7,078 nt of DNA from Desulfomicrobium sp. (lineage in GTDB: Bacteria; Desulfobacterota; Desulfovibrionia; Desulfovibrionales; Desulfomicrobiaceae), in contig DPKT01000168.1 in the NCBI GenBank assembly GCA_003542385.1, forward strand, positions 1 through 7,078, in the 5' to 3' direction. Position 1 is the stretch's first letter. Each line of letters opens with the position of its first letter. A model generated the notes under the pieces. That model worked only from the letters and a program-made list of their open reading frames with translations, was not told the DNA's origin and did not search any database. Positions 1 through 5,051 of this stretch are shown here, piece by piece. The position numbers and the translations under genes were made by a program.

Positions 1-639
1 CGGCGCAGAAGACCAGGAACTGGGCTCCTGCACGCCCTTGGGCTGGGAGCCGACGCTGACCAGGATGGCCGCGCCCTCGCGCGCCGAGGAAGCCACGGTC
101 TGCCCTGTGCGGGCCAGTTCGTCCTCCAGGGCCTTGGCGCTGGCCCCGAAATCGAAATCCACCTCGTCCCAGATCACGGCCGGGTGCACCTGATAGGGCA
201 GCTCGTCGGCGTTGGGCGGCAGCAGGTGCGCGAACTGACAGGTGCGCGGCGCGCCGTCGGGGCTCACGGTCAGCACGCAGACAGCGTCCAGGCGCAGGAA
301 GGCCATGTCCATGAGGTCTTCCTGGGTCAGCAGGGACGAATCGAGGTGGGTGTGCAGCAGGCGCAGGCCCGACAGGCGCGACTCGGCCTGGCGGTGGCGG
401 GACAGCTCGGGGATGAGGATGCCGTCCTGCTCGCCGACGATGACCATGACGGGCACGCCCTTGCGGTTGATGAGCACGCCCAGCTGGCGGCCGATGCCGC
501 GGCTCAGGATGGCCAGTTCGCGGGCCTGGTCCGGGGTGAAGCCGCCCTGGTCTGGGAAACGGCGGTTGTAGAGGCGCGAGATGGCCGCGGTCTGGCTGGG
601 CTTGAGGCCCGTGAGATTGCCGAGGGGTTTGGATGCTAT
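1..639 (-). CDS. hflX: GTPase HflX, N-terminal part (cut by window edge; non-canonical AUA start)
   Basis: HflX is a ribosome-associated GTPase that splits stalled or stressed 70S ribosomes in the cytoplasm. Only the N-terminal half is present; the G-domain lies beyond the window. The translation (213 codons from 639) contains segments I recognise from the long Desulfovibrio-type HflX: GNLTGLKPSQ (residues 7-16), QARELAILSRGIGRQLG (38-54), LRLLHTHL (92-99) and LTQEDLMDMAFLRLD (104-118), then AILVSVGSQPKGVQE (191-205). The frame is open upstream only to a TGA at 691-693 and contains no ATG, GTG or TTG before GTG at residue 55. The conserved N-terminus begins just after an ATA codon (637-639), preceded by GGAG with 7-nt spacing, so I place the start there. 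The last in-frame residues (206-213, PSSWSSAP) do not resemble HflX, whereas a +1 frame reads AQFLVFCA, so a frameshift near position 25 is possible. It lies 40 bp downstream of purH. Family identity is strong; start and integrity are uncertain. Confidence 0.85.
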   Translation of the reverse strand, partial: MASKPLGNLTGLKPSQTAAISRLYNRRFPDQGGFTPDQARELAILSRGIGRQLGVLINRKGVPVMVIVGEQDGILIPELSRHRQAESRLSGLRLLHTHLDSSLLTQEDLMDMAFLRLDAVCVLTVSPDGAPRTCQFAHLLPPNADELPYQVHPAVIWDEVDFDFGASAKALEDELARTGQTVASSAREGAAILVSVGSQPKGVQEPSSWSSAP

Positions 640-646
640 GACGTGT

Positions 647-650
647 CTCC
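647..650 (-). promoter_or_regulatory. Shine-Dalgarno site of hflX (decides the AUA start)
   Basis: On the minus strand GGAG is followed by seven bases (ACACGTC) and then ATA-GCA-TCC-AAA. This is ideal ribosome-binding-site spacing for a start at 639. No ATG, GTG or TTG exists in this frame between the upstream TGA (691-693) and codon 55, so this site is the main evidence for the start position. Confidence 0.55.
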
Positions 651-652
651 GT

Positions 653-690
653 CGCCGGTTCGGGCCGGCGGGGCCGCCCCTAGGGGCGGC
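653..690 (-). promoter_or_regulatory. Tandem GC-rich hairpins between purH and hflX
   Basis: Positions 673-690 are a perfect 18-bp palindrome. As minus-strand RNA it folds into a 7-bp stem, GCCGCCC/GGGCGGC, with a CUAG loop that contains the purH UAG stop (680-682). Directly after it, 653-670 can form a 6-bp stem, CGCCGG/CCGGCG, with a 6-nt loop, ending three bases before the hflX Shine-Dalgarno site. No U-run follows either stem, so this is not a standard intrinsic terminator. It could stabilise the upstream purH message, lower hflX expression, or simply be GC-rich spacer. The function is inferred only from structure. Confidence 0.5.
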
Positions 691-1273
691 TCAGGTACTC
701 GGTGATCATGCGGTCGTATTCCGAGGTCAGCGCGAATGTGGCCACGGCCATGCGCTTGCGGAATTCGAGGGAGAGGCTGCCGCCGTTTGCCTTCATCTCC
801 TGCATGCACTCGGCGTAATGGGCCGGGTCGGGGATGACGGCCACGGAGTGGAAGTTCTTGGCCGAGGCGCGCAGCATGGTCGGGCCACCGATGTCGATCT
901 GCTCCACGGCCTGCTTGTCTTCCAGGGTCTGGCGCACGGCTTCGGCGAAATTGTAGAGATTGACGCAGATGAGGTCGAAGGGCGCCAGGCGCAGATCCTT
1001 GAGGGTGCGCATGTGGGCGGGGTCGTCCTTGTCGGCCAGGATGCCGGCGTGGACGTGCGGGTGCAGGGTCTTGACGCGGCCGCCCAGGATTTCCGGGAAG
1101 CCCGTCACGTCGCTGACGGAACGGACCTTGAGGCCGGCCTGGACGAGCTTCTTGCGCGTGCCGCCCGTGGAAACGAGCTCGACGCCCTGTTCCTGCAGAA
1201 ATCGCGCAAAGTCCTCGAGTCCGGATTTATCTGTGACGCTCAGGATGGCCCGGCGTATTGGCAGCATGTTCAT
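680..1273 (-). CDS. purH: IMP cyclohydrolase, stand-alone PurH N-terminal domain
   Basis: This enzyme closes the purine ring, converting FAICAR to IMP in the last step of de novo purine synthesis in the cytoplasm. The 197-residue product consists of the MGS-like IMP cyclohydrolase domain only: SVTDKSGLEDFA (12-23), STGGT (35-39), VTGFPEILGGRVKTLHP (56-72), DLICVNLYNF (100-109) and DIGGPTMLRASAKN (127-140) are its hallmark stretches. Bifunctional PurH proteins exceed 500 residues and carry a C-terminal AICAR transformylase domain. Here the frame ends cleanly at residue 197, so the transformylase step must be encoded elsewhere. Split purine genes of this type are known in Desulfovibrio-like bacteria. 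I chose the ATG at 1271-1273 because GAGAGGGGGG (1280-1289) lies six bases upstream; an upstream in-frame ATG at 1336 would add 21 residues unlike the family. It sits downstream of the TPR gene and upstream of hflX on the same strand. Confidence 0.93.
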   Translation of the reverse strand: MNMLPIRRAILSVTDKSGLEDFARFLQEQGVELVSTGGTRKKLVQAGLKVRSVSDVTGFPEILGGRVKTLHPHVHAGILADKDDPAHMRTLKDLRLAPFDLICVNLYNFAEAVRQTLEDKQAVEQIDIGGPTMLRASAKNFHSVAVIPDPAHYAECMQEMKANGGSLSLEFRKRMAVATFALTSEYDRMITEYLSRP

Positions 1274-1320
1274 GGTGTTCCCCCCTCTCGAAAAGAATGT
1301 TCGCCGTGCACTGCCAGCTT

Positions 1321-1374
1321 TGACCGCAATATGCAACAGCGCGGTCAGGCCCCCGAAAACCGGGACCTGACCGC
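1321..1374 (-). promoter_or_regulatory. purH leader with competing hairpins
   Basis: In the 125-bp gap between the TPR gene and purH, minus-strand RNA holds three related segments. Segment A is GCGGTCAGG (1366-1374), segment B is CCTGACCGC (1341-1349) and segment C is GCGGTCA (1321-1327). B can pair with A in a 9-bp stem, extended by an inner CCCG/CGGG stem (1352-1355 with 1361-1364) and a 5-nt loop. B can instead pair with C in a 7-bp stem with a 13-nt loop. The two folds exclude each other, as in attenuators. No U-run follows either hairpin, so intrinsic termination is not supported. I recognise no known purine riboswitch. Possible roles are transcript processing, a regulator binding site, or translational control. 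Confidence 0.45.
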
Positions 1375-1398
1375 ACAGGGAGGGGAACCGACAGCGTT

Positions 1399-1956
1399 TT
1401 AGAGCTGAGCCAGAAGCTCGGCCGCCGGGCCGTAGGCCGGGTCCATCTCCAGCAGGCGCTCCAGCTGCGCCTTGGCATCGGCCGGACGGCCGCAGGTCGT
1501 CAGGCAGCCGCCCAGGGCGTAGCGGACCTCGCTCTTGCCGGGGTTGAGTTCGAGATAGTGCTCCAGAGGAGCGATGGCCTCGCCCGTGCGGCCCAGCATG
1601 TGGGACGTCTGGACGAGCCCGAAGAGGGCGATGATGTTTTCGGGGTTGGCCGTCAGGGCGCGGCCGTACAGGTCGAAGGCCTCCTCGTGCCGCCCCTGCT
1701 GGGCGCAGATGAGGGCCATGCCGGCCAGGGACTTGTCCGAGGACGAGATGCCGTCGGCCTTGCGGTACATGGCCATGGCCTGATCCAGGTCGCCGCGCTG
1801 CACGGCGATGGTCGCCAGTCCCAGGTACGGGTCCGGATGGACGCCGTTGCTGCCCGCGGCCTTGTGGTAATAGCTCTCGGCCTTGTCCAGTTCACCCATG
1901 AAAAGATAGCACTCGCCAAGTTCCTTGTTGATTTCGTAATCCAGATGCGAACTCAT
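1399..1956 (-). CDS. Tetratricopeptide repeat protein of unknown function
   Basis: This 185-residue protein appears to be made almost entirely of TPR repeats, which form helical hairpins that bind other proteins. About five units are visible: residues 8-33, 43-68, 75-104, 108-138 and 142-172. Each shows the G-x-x-x-x-A pattern between its helices (for example GELDKAESYYHKA, GDLDQAMAMYRKA, GRHEEAFDLYGRA) and three end in NP or DP. There is no signal peptide, membrane segment or catalytic domain, so it is probably a cytoplasmic scaffold or adaptor. The ATG at 1956 is preceded by a very strong AAGGAGGAGG (1961-1970). A sigma-54-like promoter lies upstream, divergent from the flgB operon, and purH and hflX follow downstream. 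Its placement suggests, but does not prove, a link to motility or its regulation. The gene looks intact, and its partner is not evident. Confidence 0.88.
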   Translation of the reverse strand: MSSHLDYEINKELGECYLFMGELDKAESYYHKAAGSNGVHPDPYLGLATIAVQRGDLDQAMAMYRKADGISSSDKSLAGMALICAQQGRHEEAFDLYGRALTANPENIIALFGLVQTSHMLGRTGEAIAPLEHYLELNPGKSEVRYALGGCLTTCGRPADAKAQLERLLEMDPAYGPAAELLAQL

Positions 1957-2008
1957 GGTTCCTCCTCCTTGTCGTCAGATCGGGTATGCTTTGTCATCCA
2001 CCCGGCAG

Positions 2009-2036
2009 CAAGCAACATTGATGCCATCCAAGCAAC
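2009..2036 (-). repeat. 8-bp direct repeat CAAGCAAC flanking the minus-strand promoter
   Basis: CAAGCAAC occurs at 2009-2016 and again at 2029-2036, exactly 20 bp apart (start to start). The first copy includes the -12 element of the minus-strand sigma-54-like promoter and the second lies just upstream of its -24 element. The 20-bp spacing (about two helical turns) could suit a protein dimer or a duplicated promoter element, but the second copy has no properly spaced TGG upstream. It could also be chance. Confidence 0.4.
2011..2026 (-). promoter_or_regulatory. Candidate sigma-54 (-24/-12) promoter for the TPR-purH-hflX unit
   Basis: The minus strand reads TGGCATC-AATG-TTGCT. Compared with the sigma-54 consensus TGGCACG-N4-TTGCW, both cores (TGGCA and TTGC) are complete and the GG-N10-GC spacing is exact. 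Only the sixth and seventh positions differ. Transcription would begin near 2000, giving a leader of about 43 nt to the TPR ATG at 1956, which contains its Shine-Dalgarno site. Sigma-54 promoters need an ATP-dependent enhancer-binding activator. I see no better sigma-70-type promoter in this orientation. Confidence 0.65.
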
Positions 2037-2059
2037 CCTCCCCCGCCGCCAAGTCCCGT

Positions 2060-2118
2060 CGTTTCATTTCCATCGCCAATATACCGGATTGAAACGCGTA
2101 TTCCCGGTTTTTCGTTTC
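2060..2118. promoter_or_regulatory. Candidate activator-binding sites between divergent promoters
   Basis: CGTTTCA (2060-2066) and TGAAACG (2090-2096) form a 7-bp inverted repeat whose arms are 30 bp apart, about three helical turns. A third CGTTTC lies at 2113-2118, abutting the -24 element of the flgB promoter candidate. The repeat centre (2078) is about 67 bp upstream of the predicted flgB start and about 78 bp upstream of the predicted TPR-gene start. Sigma-54 activators commonly bind at such distances. The activator and the function of the repeat are inferred. Confidence 0.4.
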
Positions 2119-2134
2119 TGGAATGGTCATTGCA
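2119..2134 (+). promoter_or_regulatory. Candidate sigma-54 (-24/-12) promoter for the flgB operon
   Basis: TGGAATG-GTCA-TTGCA matches the sigma-54 consensus TGGCACG-N4-TTGCW at all key positions (TGG, fifth A, seventh G, complete TTGCA) with exact GG-N10-GC spacing. It deviates at the fourth and sixth bases. Transcription would start near 2145, leaving about 63 nt of leader before flgB at 2208. Sigma-54 control of early and middle flagellar genes is well established in several proteobacteria, which supports the call. Confidence 0.65.
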
Positions 2135-2207
2135 AAACCGTCGTCGTCAACGACCCGGCTCCGCCACCGCGCGGCCAAGCACATGCCGGAATGACAAGGG
2201 GTTACCG

Positions 2208-2618
2208 ATGAAAAGCCTGTTTCCCGATCACCTGGATCTGACGGCCAAGGTCATGGACTTCCAGCTCCAGCGTCAAAACATCGTCAGCGCCAACCTGGCC
2301 AACATCAACACGCCCGGCTACAAGGCGCGGCGCCTGGAGTTCGAAAAGGACCTGCAGGCCGCCCTGGGGCTGGCCGAAGGCGGAGCCATGGCCAAAACGC
2401 ACCCGGACCATTTCCCGGCGGCCTTCTCGCCGGAACAGACCGAAGCCAGCGTGACCAAATCCCTGACGCCCAGGGTCATCCAGGGCGTGGACAACGTGGA
2501 TCTGGACACGGAAATGGCGGCCATGGCCAAGAACAACCTGCTCTACAGCACTCTGACCACCGTCATGCAGAAGAATTTCGCCGGCATGAAGCAGATCATA
2601 CAGGATGGAGGCAAATAA
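2208..2618 (+). CDS. flgB: Flagellar proximal rod protein FlgB
   Basis: FlgB is a subunit of the proximal rod that connects the MS ring to the driveshaft, assembled in the periplasm after export through the flagellar type III apparatus. The 136-residue length is normal. The N-terminal rod signature SANLANINTPGYKARRLEFE occupies residues 27-46. The C-terminal heptad-rich helix, roughly 96-131 (NVDLDTEMAAMAKNNLLYST and following), is the segment that packs against the N-terminal helix in axial proteins. There is no cleavable signal peptide, as expected for a type III substrate. The ATG at 2208 is chosen because AAGGGG (2196-2201) precedes it and MKSLFPDHLD matches the family start; a TTG at 2130 would fall inside the promoter and leader. 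It is the first gene of the operon, and its stop overlaps flgC by one base. Confidence 0.96.
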   Translation: MKSLFPDHLDLTAKVMDFQLQRQNIVSANLANINTPGYKARRLEFEKDLQAALGLAEGGAMAKTHPDHFPAAFSPEQTEASVTKSLTPRVIQGVDNVDLDTEMAAMAKNNLLYSTLTTVMQKNFAGMKQIIQDGGK

Positions 2619-3055
2619 TGGACTTCATGACATCCATCGACATCGGCGCGTCCGCCCTCAAGGCCGAACGCACCCATCTGAACGTCATCTCCATGAACCT
2701 GGCCAACGCCAAGACCACCAGGACCGTGGGCGGCGGCCCCTATCGCCGCAAGGAAGCCATCTTCAAGGAGACCGAGGTGGACAGCCCCTTCTCCAAGGCC
2801 ATGAACTCGGCCCTGGACCAGGAGGTCAAGGGCGTGCGGGTCGAGTCCATCCAGAACGACCGCAGGCCCCTGAAGCAGGTTTACGAGCCCGGGCACCCGG
2901 ACGCCGACGAGGAGGGCTACGTCAGCTACCCGGACATCAACGTGGTCGAGGAGATGACCAACATGCTTCAGGCCATGCGGGCCTACGAGGCCAACGTCTC
3001 GACCATCACGACATCCAAGAACATGTTCACCAAGGCCCTGGAAATCGGCCGCTAG
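2618..3055 (+). CDS. flgC: Flagellar proximal rod protein FlgC
   Basis: FlgC is the second proximal rod subunit, exported by the flagellar type III system and stacked with FlgB and FlgF in the periplasmic rod. The product is 145 residues, close to the usual length. MDFMTSIDIGASALKAERTH at the start and NLANAKTTRT (27-36) form the N-terminal rod signature. The conserved C-terminal block YEPGHPDADEEGYVSYP (89-105) plus DINVVEEM (106-113) and the helix QAMRAYEANVSTI (118-130) are diagnostic of FlgC. The start codon shares its A with the flgB stop (TAATG), with GGAGG at 2607-2611, indicating translational coupling. A second ATG three codons later is less consistent with the family start. Confidence 0.97.
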   Translation: MDFMTSIDIGASALKAERTHLNVISMNLANAKTTRTVGGGPYRRKEAIFKETEVDSPFSKAMNSALDQEVKGVRVESIQNDRRPLKQVYEPGHPDADEEGYVSYPDINVVEEMTNMLQAMRAYEANVSTITTSKNMFTKALEIGR

Positions 3056-3091
3056 GCCGCACATTGACGGATATCACGAAGGAGGAGTTCC

Positions 3092-3415
3092 ATGGCGGTG
3101 TCACCGATGGCCATCAAGGCCTATTCCGCGGCCAGCGAGCTTTTGAACAATCCCAAGGGACTCGGCGCCAAGAAGAGCGCCACGGCCGAGGCGACCCAGT
3201 CCTTCGCCGAGACCATCGAGGAGTCCCTGGCCAAGGTCAACGACATGCAGACCGAAAAGGCGCGCATGATCCAGGATTTCGCCTCGGGCAAATCCCAGAA
3301 CGTGCACGAGCTGATGATCTCCCTGCAGAAGGCGGGACTGGCCATGGACATGACCTCCGCCGTGCGCAACAAGGTCATGCAGGCCTACCAGGAACTCATG
3401 CGCATGCAGTTCTGA
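3092..3415 (+). CDS. fliE: Flagellar hook-basal body complex protein FliE
   Basis: FliE joins the FliF MS ring to the proximal rod and is an early substrate of the export gate. The 107-residue protein shows the typical helical C-terminal half: SFAETIEESLAKVNDMQTEK (37-56), then GKSQNVHELMISLQKAGLAM (66-85) and the tail VRNKVMQAYQELMRMQF (91-107), which closely fits the FliE consensus. The N-terminal region is short and variable, as usual. A strong AAGGAGGAG (3079-3087) lies just before the ATG. The gene is 36 bp after flgC and 25 bp before fliF, with no hairpin or promoter signal in either gap. Confidence 0.96.
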   Translation: MAVSPMAIKAYSAASELLNNPKGLGAKKSATAEATQSFAETIEESLAKVNDMQTEKARMIQDFASGKSQNVHELMISLQKAGLAMDMTSAVRNKVMQAYQELMRMQF

Positions 3416-3440
3416 TCCGTAATCACAACGAGGACTCACC

Positions 3441-5051
3441 ATGCCCCCATTTCTGCAGAACACTCTGGCCAAGGCCACGGACTTCTGGACGAACAAATCC
3501 CTGGCCCAGCGCATCCTCCTCGGAGGGCTGCTGGCCTCGCTCATCCTCACGTTCTTCGGCATGATCTTCTGGATGAACAGAACCGACTACAGGGTCCTCT
3601 ACAGCCAGCTCTACCAGGAAGACGCCGCCAGCGTGGTCAGCTACCTGCAGAAGGAGAAGATCCCCTACCAGATCTCCGAAGGTGGCTCGGCCATATTGGT
3701 GCCTGCCGACATGGTCTACGAGGCCCGGCTCAAGCTGGCCGGCGAAGGCTCCCTGCACGGCCAGGGCGTGGGTTTCGAACTCTTCGACGAGAACAACATC
3801 GGCCAGACCAATTTCGTCCAGGGCATCAACTACCAGCGCGCCCTGCAGGGCGAGCTGTCGCGCACCATCTCGGAACTGGCCGAGGTCGAGAGCGCCCGCG
3901 TGCACCTGGTGCTGCCCAACAAGAGCCTCTTCGTCGAGGAGCAGGCCCCGCCGTCGGCTGCCATCATGCTCAAGCTCAAAGGGGGACGTTCCCTCTCGGC
4001 CCAGCAGGTCCAGGCCATCGTCAACCTGGTGTCCACCAGCGTCGAAGGCATGACGGCCGAACACATCACCCTGGCCGACAGCCGGGGCAAGGTCCTGTAC
4101 GAACCCAAGTCCGAAACGGACATGACGGGCATGACCTCCACGCAGCTCGAATATCAGACGGGCCTGCAGCGAAGCCTCGAACAGCGCATCGAGCAGCTCC
4201 TGGTGCCCATCCTCGGCCCCGGCCGGGTCATCGCCAGGGTCAACGCAGACCTGGACTTCAACCGCACGACCATCCGCAAGGAAATCTTCGACCCCAAATC
4301 AGCGGTGGTCCGCAGCGAGGTCAAGAGCGAGGAGGAGAGCCGCGGCTCGGCCAATGTCGCCGGCGGCACGCCCGACCCCAACTACCAGGGCGAGAACGAC
4401 CAGATGGCCTCGGGCACGGCCCAGTCCAGCACGCGCACCTCCGCCACGACCAATTTCGACATCAACCGCGAGGAGCAGCAGATCGTTTCCCAGGTCGGCA
4501 GCATCAAGCGCCTGAGCGTGGCCGTGCTGGTTGACGGGAAGTACACGCAGCAGCAAGATGGGACATTCGCCTTCGAAGCCCTGCCCGCCGACCAGCTCGC
4601 GCAGCTGCGCCAGCTGACGCAGCGCGCCGTGGGCTTCGACGAGAACCGCGGGGACGCCATCGAGGTTTCCTCCATCTCCTTCGGCGAACCGGCCGGAGCC
4701 GAGCAGGCCCCGCTGCTGGACGTGGCCTCCAGGTACTTCCAGCTCCTGGGCAAGCCGCTCCTGAACACGCTGGTCATCCTGCTCTTCCTGCTCTTCGTGG
4801 CCCGCCCCGTGGTCCTGGCCCTCATCCGGCCCAAGGTCGCGGAGCCCACCACCGTGCAGGAGGCCCAGGAGCTCGGCGCGGCCCAGGAGCTCATGGCCCT
4901 GACCGAGGGCATGAGCGAAGAGGATCTGGCCGCCGTGGACGCGGTCAAGCGCATCGAGAACGCCAAGCATCTGGCGCAGCAGCTGGTGGACCAGAACATG
5001 GACCAGGCGGTCATGATCATGCGCCAGTGGCTGACTCAGGGAGAAGCATAA
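3441..5051 (+). CDS. fliF: Flagellar MS-ring protein FliF
   Basis: FliF forms the MS ring in the inner membrane, the base on which the rotor and export apparatus assemble. The 536-residue protein has the full architecture. A first membrane helix lies at about 25-45 (LLGGLLASLILTFFGMIFWM). A periplasmic ring-building region with the YscJ/FliF-like segment follows, including KLAGEGSLHGQGVGFELFDE (98-117), NYQRALQGELSRTI (130-143) and ARVHLVLPN (152-160). The second ring domain carries a polar, low-complexity insertion at about 295-345. A second membrane helix lies at about 440-461 (LLNTLVILLFLLFVARPVVL). The cytoplasmic tail ending HLAQQLVDQNMDQAVMIMRQ (510-529) is the part known to bind FliG. 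The ATG at 3441 has GAGGA at 3430-3434. The stop abuts the fliG start with no gap. Intact, with normal length. Confidence 0.97.
   Translation: MPPFLQNTLAKATDFWTNKSLAQRILLGGLLASLILTFFGMIFWMNRTDYRVLYSQLYQEDAASVVSYLQKEKIPYQISEGGSAILVPADMVYEARLKLAGEGSLHGQGVGFELFDENNIGQTNFVQGINYQRALQGELSRTISELAEVESARVHLVLPNKSLFVEEQAPPSAAIMLKLKGGRSLSAQQVQAIVNLVSTSVEGMTAEHITLADSRGKVLYEPKSETDMTGMTSTQLEYQTGLQRSLEQRIEQLLVPILGPGRVIARVNADLDFNRTTIRKEIFDPKSAVVRSEVKSEEESRGSANVAGGTPDPNYQGENDQMASGTAQSSTRTSATTNFDINREEQQIVSQVGSIKRLSVAVLVDGKYTQQQDGTFAFEALPADQLAQLRQLTQRAVGFDENRGDAIEVSSISFGEPAGAEQAPLLDVASRYFQLLGKPLLNTLVILLFLLFVARPVVLALIRPKVAEPTTVQEAQELGAAQELMALTEGMSEEDLAAVDAVKRIENAKHLAQQLVDQNMDQAVMIMRQWLTQGEA

Noticed and set aside
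1274..1336. An upstream in-frame ATG (1336) for purH adding 21 residues
   Set aside because: The added residues (MHIAVKAGSARR and onward) do not match the family, while the ATG at 1273 has a strong Shine-Dalgarno site six bases away.
1341..1374. Reading the strong hairpin after the TPR gene as an intrinsic terminator
   Set aside because: No U-run follows the stem on the minus strand (GCGCTGTTGCATATT) or the plus strand (ACAGGGAGGGG), so I list it as a leader structure instead.
581..1402. Plus-strand open frames opposite hflX and purH
   Set aside because: The minus strand encodes recognisable HflX and PurH here; the plus-strand translations are shadows of GC-rich coding sequence.
2130..2207. 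An upstream TTG start for flgB
   Set aside because: It would lie inside the -12 element of the promoter candidate and adds an Arg-rich tail not found in FlgB; ATG 2208 has its own ribosome binding site.
2605..3564. A 319-codon plus-strand frame across flgC, fliE and the start of fliF
   Set aside because: It runs through three well-supported genes in another frame, and its Arg/Gly/Pro-rich translation resembles no protein family.
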